NCBI GenBank assembly: GCA_963920705.1
Contig: CAWUCO010000219.1
Location: 868,001 to 932,000 of the forward strand
Source: Odiellus spinosus
Lineage: Eukaryota > Arthropoda > Arachnida > Opiliones > Phalangiidae
DNA length: 64,000 nucleotides
Direction: 5' to 3'
Part shown: positions 54,701 to 64,000 of the stretch, piece by piece
How positions within the stretch are numbered: position 1 is the stretch's first letter
How the letters are laid out: every line of letters begins with the position of its first letter
Position numbers and translations under genes: made by a program
Notes under the pieces: generated by a model
Seen by the model: the letters and a program-made list of their open reading frames with translations, nothing else
Told to the model about the DNA's origin: nothing
Database searches by the model: none

Positions 54701-55390
54701 GGAAATTTTTGGATCTACACTTGGGAAATTTTTTAATGTATACTTGTGAAATTTTTGGATCTATACTTGGGAAATTTTTGGATCTATACTTGGGAAATTT
54801 TTGGATCTATTCATGGGAAATTTTTGGATTTATACTTGGGAAATTTTTCTTACTATACTTGGGAAATTTTTCGATCTATACTTGGGAAATTTTTCGATCT
54901 ATACTTGGAAAATTTTTGGATCTATACTTGGGAAATTTTTCGATCTATACTTGGGAAATTTTTCGATCTATACTTGGGAAATTTTTCGATCTATACTTGG
55001 GAAATTTTTGAATCTCTACTTGGGAAATTTTTGGACTATACTTGGGAAATTTTTGGATCTATGCTTGGGAAATTTTTGAATCTATACTTGGGAAATTTTT
55101 GGATCTATACTTGGGAAATTTTTGGATCTATACTTGGGAAATTTTTGGATCTATACTTGGGAAATTTTTGGATGTATACTTGGAAAATTTTTGGATCTAT
55201 ACTTGGGAAATTTTTGAATCTATACTTGGGAAATTTTTGGATCTATACTTGGGAAATTTTTGGATGTATACTTGGGAAATTTTTGGATCTATACTTGGGA
55301 AATTTTTCGATCTATACTTGGGAAATTTATGGATCTATACTTGGGAAATTTTTGAATCTATACTTGGGAAATTTTTGAATCTATACTTGG
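51750..55390 (+). repeat. 2,222-bp tandem duplication
   Basis: Landmarks repeat at 2,222 bp: GGAAATATTTGG near 51,935 and 54,157, the TTCATGGG trimer at 52,581 and 54,803, and a TTTTTTAATGTATAC monomer near 52,510 and 54,732. The length fits 97 monomers with nine 22-mers. In copy 2 one GAATCTCTAC monomer is missing near 55,020, so the offset drops to 2,199. Confidence 0.83.
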
Positions 55391-57075
55391 GAAATTTTTC
55401 GATCTATACTTGGGAAATTTTTCGATCTATACTTGGGAAATTTTTCGATCTATACTTGGGAAATTTTTGGATCTATACTTGGGAAATTTTTGGATCTATA
55501 CTTGGGAAATTTTTCGATCTATACTTGGGAAATTTTTCGATCTATACTTGGGAAATTTTTCGATCTATACTTGGGAAATTTTTGAATCTCTACTTGGGAA
55601 ATTTTTGGACTATACTTGGGAAATTTTTGGATCTATGCTTGGGAAATTTTTGAATCTATACTTGGGAAATTTTTGGATCTATACTTGGGAAATTTTTGGA
55701 TCTATACTTGGGAAATTTTTGGATCTATACTTGGGAAATTTTTGGATGTATACTTGGAAAATTTTTGGATCTATACTTGGGAAATTTTTGAATCTATACT
55801 TGGGAAATTTTTGGATCTATACTTGGGAAATTTTTGGATGTATACTTGGGAAATTTTTGGATCTATACTTGGGAAATTTTTCGATCTATACTTGGGAAAT
55901 TTTTGGATCTATACTTGGGAAATTTTTCGATCTATACTTGGGAAATTTTTGGATCTATACTTGGGAAATTTTTGGATCTATACTTGGGAAATTTTGGATC
56001 TATACTTGGGAAATTTTTCGATCTATACTTGGAAAATTTTGGATCTATACTTGGAAAATTTTTCGATCTATACTAGGGAAATTTTTTGATGTATACTTGT
56101 GAAATTTTTGGATCTATACTTGGTAAATTTTTGGATCTATACTTGGGAAATTTTGGATCTATACTTGGGAAATTTTTGGATCTATACTTGGGAAATTTTT
56201 CGATCTATACTTGGGAAATTTTTGGATCTATACTTGGGAAATTTTTGAATCTATACTTGGGAAATTTTTGAATCTATACTTGGGAAATTTTTCGATCTAT
56301 ACTTGGGAAATTTTTCGATCTATACTTGGGAAATTTTTCGATCTATACTTGGGAAATTTTTGGATCTATACTTGGGAAATTTTTGGATCTATACTTGGGA
56401 AATTTTTCGATCTATACTTGGGAAATTTTTCGATCTATACTTGGGAAATTTTTCGATCTATACTTGGGAAATTTTTGAATCTCTACTTGGGAAATTTTTG
56501 GACTATACTTGGGAAATTTTTGGATCTATGCTTGGGAAATTTTTGAATCTATACTTGGGAAATTTTTGGATCTATACTTGGGAAATTTTTGGATCTATAC
56601 TTGGGAAATTTTTGGATCTATACTTGGGAAATTTTTGGATGTATACTTGGAAAATTTTTGGATCTATACTTGGGAAATTTTTGAATCTATACTTGGGAAA
56701 TTTTTGGATCTATACTTGGGAAATTTTTGGATGTATACTTGGGAAATTTTTGGATCTATACTTGGGAAATTTTTCGATCTATACTTGGGAAATTTTTCGA
56801 TCTATACTTGGGAAATTTTTCGATCTATACTTGGGAAATTTTTGGATCTATACTTGGGAAATTTTTGGATCTATACTTGGGAAATTTTGGATCTATACTT
56901 GGGAAATTTTTCGATCTATACTTGGAAAATTTTGGATCTATACTTGGAAAATTTTTCGATCTATACTAGGGAAATTTTTTGATGTATACTTGTGAAATTT
57001 TTGGATCTATACTTGGTAAATTTTTGGATCTATACTTGGGAAATTTTGGATCTATACTTGGGAAATTTTTGGATC
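55280..57075 (+). repeat. 893-bp tandem duplication
   Basis: Copy 1 (55,280-56,172) and copy 2 (56,173-57,075) match at 893 bp, which is 39 monomers with four 22-mers (counted). The GGACTATAC marker sits at 55,608 and 56,501. Both copies have only one GAATCTCTAC monomer before it, a trait shared with the copy near 55,034. Confidence 0.86.
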
Positions 57076-59107
57076 TATACTTGGGAAATTTTTGAATCTA
57101 TACTTGGGAAATTTTTGGATCTATACTTGGGAAATTTTTCGATCTATACTTGGGAAATTTTTCGATCTATACTTGGGAAATTTTTGGATCTATACTTGGG
57201 AAATTTTTGAATCTATACTTGGGAAATTTTTGGACCTATACTTGGGAAATTTTTGGATCTATACTTGGGAAATTTTTCGATCTATACTTGGAAAATTTTT
57301 CGATCTATGCTTGGGAAATTTTTGGATCTACACTTGGGAAATTTTTGGATGTATACTTGTGAAATTTTTGGATCTATACTTGGGAAATTTTTGGATCTAT
57401 ACTTGGGAAATTTTTGAATCTATACTTGGGAAATTTTTGGACCTATACTTGGGAAATTTTTGGATCTATACTTGGGAAATTTTTCGATCTATACTTGGGA
57501 AATTTTTCGATCTATACTTGGGAAATTTTTCGATCTATACTTGGGAAATTTTTGGATCTATACTTGGGAAATTTTTGGATCTATACTTGGGAAATTTTTC
57601 GATCTATACTTGGGAAATTTTGGATCTATACTTGGGAAATTTTTCGATCTATACTTGGAACATTTTGGATCTATACTTGGGAAATTTTTCGATCTATACT
57701 TGGAAAATTTTTGGATCTATGCTTGGGAAGTTTTTGGATCTATACTTGGGAAATTTTTGAATCTCTACTTGGGAAATTTTTGAATCTCTACTTGGGAAAT
57801 TTTTGGACTATACTTGGGAAATTTTTGGATCTATGCTTGGGAAATTTTTGAATCTATACTTGGGAAATTTTTGGATCTATACTTGGGAAATTTTTGGATC
57901 TATACTTGGGAAATTTTTGGATCTATACTTGGGAAATTTTTGGATGTATACTTGGAAAATTTTTGGATCTATACTTGGGAAATTTTTGAATCTATACTTG
58001 GGAAATTTTTGGATCTATACTTGGGAAATTTTTGGATGTACACTTGGGAAATTTTTGGATCTATACTTGGGAAATTTTTCGATCTATACTTGGGAAATTT
58101 TTGGATCTATACTTGGGAAATTTTTGAATCTATACTTGGGAAATTTTTGAATCTATACTTGGGAAATTTTTCGATCTATACTTGGGAAATTTTTCGATCT
58201 ATACTTGGGAAATTTTTGGATCTATACTTGGGAAATTTTGGATCTATACTTGGGAAATTTTTCGATCTATACTTGGAAAATTTTGGATCTATACTTGGAA
58301 AATTTTTCGATCTATACTAGGGAAATTTTTTGATGTATACTTGTGAAATTTTTGGATCTATACTTGGTAAATTTTTGGATCTATACTTGGGAAATTTTGG
58401 ATCTATACTTGGGAAATTTTTGGATCTATACTTGGGAAATTTTTGAATCTATACTTGGGAAATTTTTGGATCTATACTTGGGAAATTTTTCGATCTATAC
58501 TTGGGAAATTTTTCGATCTATACTTGGGAAATTTTTGGATCTATACTTGGGAAATTTTTGAATCTATACTTGGGAAATTTTTGGACCTATACTTGGGAAA
58601 TTTTTGGATCTATACTTGGGAAATTTTTCGATCTATACTTGGAAAATTTTTCGATCTATGCTTGGGAAATTTTTGGATCTACACTTGGGAAATTTTTGGA
58701 TGTATACTTGTGAAATTTTTGGATCTATACTTGGGAAATTTTTGGATCTATACTTGGGAAATTTTTGAATCTATACTTGGGAAATTTTTGGACCTATACT
58801 TGGGAAATTTTTGGATCTATACTTGGGAAATTTTTCGATCTATACTTGGGAAATTTTTCGATCTATACTTGGGAAATTTTTCGATCTATACTTGGGAAAT
58901 TTTTGGATCTATACTTGGGAAATTTTTGGATCTATACTTGGGAAATTTTTCGATCTATACTTGGGAAATTTTGGATCTATACTTGGGAAATTTTTCGATC
59001 TATACTTGGAACATTTTGGATCTATACTTGGGAAATTTTTCGATCTATACTTGGAAAATTTTTGGATCTATGCTTGGGAAGTTTTTGGATCTATACTTGG
59101 GAAATTT
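56860..59107 (+). repeat. 1,351-bp tandem duplication (block D')
   Basis: CTTGGTAAA, CTACACTTGG and CTTGGAACATTTT markers repeat at 1,351 bp (59 monomers with six 22-mers, counted). The content matches block D near 23.9-24.8 kb (offsets 33,111 and 34,462), so this is a further copy of D-type sequence. Confidence 0.85.
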
Positions 59108-59825
59108 TTGGATGTATAATTGTGAAATTTTTGGATCTATACTTGGGAAATGTTTCGATCTATACTTGGAAAATTTTTCGATCTATGCTTGGAAAATTTT
59201 TGGATCTATACTTGGGAAATTTTTGGATGTATACCTGTGAAATTTTTGGATCTATACTTGGGAAATTTTTGGATCTATTCATGGGAAATTTTTGGATTTA
59301 TACTTGGGAAATTTTTCGTACTATACTTGGGAAATTTTTCGATCTATACTTGGGAAATTTTTGGATCTATACTTGGGAAATTTTTGAATCTATACTTGGG
59401 AAATTTTTGGACCTATACTTGGGAAATTTTTGGATCTATACTTGGGAAATTTTTCGATCTATACTTGGGAAATTTTTCGATCTATACTTGGGAAATTTTT
59501 CGATCTATACTTGGGAAATTTTTGGATCTATACTTGGGAAATTTTTGGATCTATACTTGGGAAATTTTTCGATCTATACTTGGGAAATTTTGGATCTATA
59601 CTTGGGAAATTTTTCGATCTATACTTGGAACATTTTGGATCTATACTTGGGAAATTTTTCGATCTATACTTGGAAAATTTTTGGATCTATGCTTGGGAAG
59701 TTTTTGGATCTATACTTGGGAAATTTTTGGATGTATACTTGTGAAATTTTTGGATCTATACTTGGGAAATGTTTCGATCTATACTTGGAAAATTTTTCGA
59801 TCTATGCTTGGGAAATTTTTGGATC
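58745..59825 (+). repeat. 619-bp tandem duplication
   Basis: A cassette from GAATC, GGACC monomers through CTTGGAACATTTT to GGAAATGTTTCG repeats at 619 bp (27 monomers with two 22-mers): copy 1 about 58,745-59,363, copy 2 about 59,364-59,825. Copy 1 has a private CTATAATTGTG variant near 59,117. Confidence 0.82.
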
Positions 59826-62800
59826 TATACTTGGAAAATTTTTCGATCTATACTAGGGAAATTTTTTGATGTATACTTGTGAAATTTTTGGATCTATACT
59901 TGGGAAATTTTTGAATCTATACTTGGGAAATTTTTGAATCTATACTTGGGAAATTTTTCGATCTATACTTGGGAAATTTTTCGATCTATACTTGGGAAAT
60001 TTTTGGATCTATACTTGGGAAATTTTTGGATCTATACTTGGGAAATTTTTGGATCTATACTTGGGAAATTTTGGATCTATACTTGGGAAATTTTTCGATC
60101 TATACTTGGAAAATTTTGGATCTATACTTGGAAAATTTTTCGATCTATACTAGGGAAATTTTTTGATGTATACTTGTGAAATTTTTGGATCTATACTTGG
60201 TAAATTTTTGGATCTATACTTGGGAAATTTTGGATCTATACTTGGGAAATTTTTGGATCTATACTTGGGAAATTTTTGAATCTATACTTGGGAAATTTTT
60301 GGATCTATACTTGGGAAATTTTTCGATCTATACTTGGGAAATTTTTCGATCTATACTTGGGAAATTTTTGGATCTATACTTGGGAAATTTTTGAATCTAT
60401 ACTTGGGAAATTTTTGGACCTATACTTGGGAAATTTTTGGATCTATACTTGGGAAATTTTTCGATCTATACTTGGAAAATTTTTCGATCTATGCTTGGGA
60501 AATTTTTGGATCTACACTTGGGAAATTTTTGGATGTATACTTGTGAAATTTTTGGATCTATACTTGGGAAATTTTTGGATCTATACTTGGGAAATTTTTG
60601 AATCTATACTTGGGAAATTTTTGGACCTATACTTGGGAAATTTTTGGATCTATACTTGGGAATTTTTTCGATCTATACTTGGAAATTTTTCGATCTATAC
60701 TTGGGAAATTTTTGGATCTATACTTGGGAAATTTTTGGATCTATACTTGGGAAATTTTTGGATCTATACTTGGGAAATTTTTCGATCTATACTTGGGAAA
60801 TTTTGGATCTATACTTGGGAAATTTTTCGATCTATACTTGGAACATTTTGGATCTATACTTGGGAAATTTTTCGATCTATACTTGGAAAATTTTTGGATC
60901 TATGCTTGGGAAGTTTTTGGATCTATACTTGGGAAATTTTTGGATGTATACTTGTGAAATTTTTGGATCTATACTTGGGAAATGTTTCGATCTATACTTG
61001 GAAAATTTTTCGATCTATGCTTGGGAAATTTTTGGATCTATACTTGGGAAATTTTTGGATGTATACCTGTGAAATTTTTGGATCTATACTTGGGAAATTT
61101 TTGGATCTATTCATGGGAAATTTTTGGATTTATACTTGGGAAATTTTTCGTACTATACTTGGGAAATTTTTCGATCTATACTTGGGAAATTTTTGGATCT
61201 ATACTTGGGAAATTTTTAAATCTATACTTGGGAAATTTTTGGATCTATACTTGGGAAATTTTTTGATCTATACTTGGGAAATTTTTGGATCTATACTAGG
61301 GAAATTTTTCGATCTATACTTGGGAAATTTTTCGATCTATACTTGGGAAATTTTTCGATCTATACTTGGAAAATTTTTCGATCTATGCTTGGGAAATTTT
61401 TGGATCTACACTTGAGAAATTTTTGGATGTATACTTGTGAAATTTTTGGATCTATACTTGGGAAATTTTTGGATCTATACTTGGGAAATTTTTGGATCTA
61501 TACTTGGGAAATTTTTGGATCTATACTTGGGAAATTTTTGGATCTATACTTGGGAAATTTTTGGATCTATACTTGGGAAATTTTTCGATCTATACTTGGA
61601 AAATTTTTCGATCTATGCTTGGGAAATTTTTGGATCTATACTTGGGAAATTTTTACATGTATACTTGTGAAATTTTTGGATCTATACTTGGGAAATTTTT
61701 GGATCTATACTTGGGAAATTTTTGGATCTATACTTGGGAAATTTTTGGATCTATACTTGGGAAATTTTTGGATCTATACTTGGGAAATTTTTGGATCTAT
61801 ACTTGGGAAATTTTTCGATCTATACTTGGAAAATTTTTCGATCTATGCTTGGGAAATTTTTGGATCTATACTTGGGAAATTTTTACATGTATACTTGTGA
61901 AATTTTTGGATCTATACTTGGGAAATTTTTGGATCTATACTTGGAAAATTTTTGGATCTATGCTTGGGAAATTTTTGGATCTATACTTGGGAAATTTTTG
62001 GATGTATACTTGTGAAATTTTTGGATCTATACTTGGGAAATTTTTGGATCTATACTTGGGAAATTTTTGGATCTATTCATGGGAAATTTTTGGATTTATA
62101 CTTGGGAAATTTTTCTTACTATACTTGGGAAATTTTTTGGTCTATACTTGGGAAATTTTTCGATCTATACTTGGAAAATTTTTGGATCTATACTTGGGAA
62201 ATTTTTCGATCTATACTTGGGAAATTTTTCGATCTATACTTGGAAAATTTTTCGATCTATGCTTGGGAAATTTTTGGATCTATACTTGGGAAATTTTTGG
62301 ATGTATACTTGTGAAATTTTTGGATCTATACTTGGGAAATTTTTGGATCTATACTTGGGAAATTTTTGAATCTACACTTGGGAAATTTTTGGACCTATAC
62401 TTGGGAAAATTTTGGATCTATACTTGTGAAATATTTCGATCTATACTTGGAAAATTTTTCGATCTATGCTTGGGAAATTTTTGGATCTATACTTGGGAAA
62501 TTTTTGGATGTATACTTGTGAAATTTTTGGATCTATACTTGGGAAATTTTTGGATCTATACTTGGGAAATTTTTACATGTATACTTGTGAAATTTTTGGA
62601 TCTATACTTGGGAAATTTTTGGATCTATACTTGGGAAATTTTTGAATCTATACTTGGGAAATTTTTGAACCTATACTTGGGAAAATTTTGGATCTATACT
62701 TGTGAAATTTTTCGATCTATACTTGGAAAATTTTTGGATCTATGCTTGGGAAATTTTTGGATCTATACTTGGGAAATTTTTGGATGTATACCTGTGAAAT

Positions 62801-64000
62801 TTTTGGATCTATACTTGGGAAATTTTTGGATCTATTCATGGGAAATTTTTGGATTTATACTTGGGAAATTTTTCGTACTATACTTGGGAAATTTTTCGAT
62901 CTATACTTGGGAAATTTTTGGATCTATACTTGGGAAATTTTTAAATCTATACTTGGGAAATTTTTGGATCTATACTTGGGAAATTTTTTGATCTATACTT
63001 GGGAAATTTTTGGATCTATACTAGGGAAATTTTTCGATCTATACTTGGGAAATTTTTCGATCTATACTTGGGAAATTTTTGGATCTATACTTGGGAAATT
63101 TTTGGATCTATACTTGGGAAATTTTTCGATCTATACTTGGGAAATTTTTGGATCTATACTTGGGAAATTTTGGATCTATACTTGGGAAATTTTTCGATCT
63201 ATACTTGGAAAATTTTTCGATCTATGCTTGGGAAATTTTTGGATCTACACTTGAGAAATTTTTGGATGTATACTTGTGAAATTTTTGGATCTATACTTGG
63301 GAAATTTTTGGATCTATACTTGGGAAATTTTTGGATCTATACTTGGGAAATTTTTGGATCTATACTTGGGAAATTTTTGGATCTATACTTGGGAAATTTT
63401 TGGATCTATACTTGGGAAATTTTTCGATCTATACTTGGAAAATTTTTCGATCTATGCTTGGGAAATTTTTGGATCTATACTTGGGAAATTTTTACATGTA
63501 TACTTGTGAAATTTTTGGATCTATACTTGGGAAATTTTTGGATCTATACTTGGGAAATTTTTGGATCTATACTTGGGAAATTTTTGGATCTATACTTGGG
63601 AAATTTTTGGATCTATACTTGGGAAATTTTTGGATCTATACTTGGGAAATTTTTCGATCTATACTTGGAAAATTTTTCGATCTATGCTTGGGAAATTTTT
63701 GGATCTATACTTGGGAAATTTTTACATGTATACTTGTGAAATTTTTGGATCTATACTTGGGAAATTTTTGAATCTATACTTGGGAAATTTTTGGACCTAT
63801 ACTTGGGAAAATTTTGGATCTATACTTGTGAAATTTTTCGATCTATACTTGGAAAATTTTTGGATCTATGCTTGGGAAATTTTTGGATCTATACTTGGGA
63901 AATTTTTGGATGTATACTTGTGAAATTTTTGGATCTATACTTGGGAAATTTTTGGATCTATACTTGGGAAATTTTTGGATCTATTCATGGGAAATTTTTG
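59826..64000 (+). repeat. Block D' distal part, cut by window end
   Basis: This part repeats the order of 23.8-26.4 kb. It has CTTGGTAAA near 60,200, CTTGGAACATTTT near 60,840, then the 230-bp decamer pairs at 61,425 and 63,264, which lie 1,839 bp apart. The copy near 61.3 kb lacks 114 bp (five monomers less one base) relative to that near 63.0 kb. The last bases begin another TTCATGGG trimer. Confidence 0.82.

Larger units (their letters stand above)
1..64000 (+). repeat. 23-bp satellite array filling the whole window
   Basis: Every part of the window reads as head-to-tail copies of one 23-bp monomer: P1-P8 AAATTTTT, P9-P23 GGATCTATACTTGGG. All copies share one orientation and I found no inversion. 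Recurrent variants are P9 G to C, P10 G to A, P12 T to C, P13 C to G, P15 A to C, P16 T to C, P17 A to G or T, P20 T to A, P22 G to T and P23 G to A. Single-base deletions giving 22-bp monomers also recur. The array begins and ends mid-monomer, so it continues on both sides. No stretch over 300 bases holds anything else. Such arrays are typical of eukaryotic heterochromatin; the chromosomal location and species cannot be read from the sequence. An assembly over- or under-expansion cannot be excluded. Confidence 0.98.

Noticed and set aside
57150-58764. Link between the 1,351-bp duplications at 0.6-3.0 kb and 56.9-59.1 kb
   Set aside because: Lengths coincide (59 monomers, six 22-mers), but the variant order differs. 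The second contains CTTGGAACATTTT and CTTGGTAAA markers absent from the first. Coincidence is the simpler reading.
1-64000. CRISPR array
   Set aside because: Repeats are directly adjacent 23-mers with no unique spacers, no leader and no cas genes.
1-64000. Telomeric repeat array
   Set aside because: The 23-bp AT-rich monomer has no TTAGGG-like or other short G-rich telomere motif. Subtelomeric location remains possible.
1-64000. TATA boxes or promoters at CTATAC in each monomer
   Set aside because: The motif occurs in essentially every monomer as part of the repeat, with no downstream gene or unique context to support regulation.
1-64000. Rolling-circle or plasmid-iteron origin
   Set aside because: Tandem 22-23 bp iterons exist at replication origins, but only in small numbers beside a replication gene. 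Thousands of copies in HORs with no gene do not fit.
1-64000. Hairpin or cruciform structure from AAATTT and GATC palindromes
   Set aside because: Both are only four to six bases, with flanks that do not pair. Head-to-tail repeats in one orientation offer no long inverted repeat.

Overview
The whole 64 kb is one uninterrupted satellite DNA array. It is built from a 23-bp monomer repeated head-to-tail on the + strand, roughly 2,790 copies. I number the monomer P1-P23: P1-P8 are AAATTTTT and P9-P23 are GGATCTATACTTGGG. The consensus is about 30% GC, with 5 G to 2 C and 10 T to 6 A on the + strand. I see no credible gene, RNA gene, transposon, CRISPR array, promoter or terminator, and no break in the array. 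Both window ends lie inside the array, so its true length and flanks are unknown. A simple satellite tens of kb long with nested higher-order repeats (HORs) points to eukaryotic heterochromatin (centromeric, pericentromeric, subtelomeric or sex-chromosome). I do not recognise the monomer and cannot name the organism.

Layout. Block A (about 1-11.4 kb) has 1.35-1.40 kb HORs, then nested 711, 1,029 and 2,792 bp duplications. Block B (11.42-16.38 kb) is a distinct domain of P9=C monomers (TTTTTCGATC), with a short A-type segment at 12.93-13.55 kb and tandem 529-bp units (23 x 23). Block C (16.38-19.5 kb) returns to mixed monomers. Block D (19.51-33.38 kb) is a near-perfect tandem duplication of 6,899 bp. 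Block E (33.06-38.1 kb) holds nested 963, 482 and 1,608 bp duplications. Blocks A' and A'' (38.28-50.70 kb) are two copies of a 6.0-6.8 kb unit related to block A. Block C' (50.70-55.4 kb) is related to C, and block D' (55.3-64 kb) to D. Matching landmarks in the two halves are offset by 34.1-36.2 kb through most of the window, so it looks like one and a half to two turns of a rearranged ~35-kb super-repeat in which block B is absent from the second turn.

How it works as a unit. Each HOR is a fixed order of variant monomers: P9=C, P10=A, P13=G, P17=G, P15=C, a TTCATGGG marker, and 22-bp monomers lacking one base. Unit lengths follow n x 23 - k, where k is the number of 22-bp monomers; I checked this by counting for most of the units. 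That is what repeated unequal exchange in register on a 23-bp lattice should leave. The many long + strand open frames are a by-product: 23 is not a multiple of 3 and the consensus has no + strand stop in any frame, so every frame reads the same 23-residue periodic peptide.
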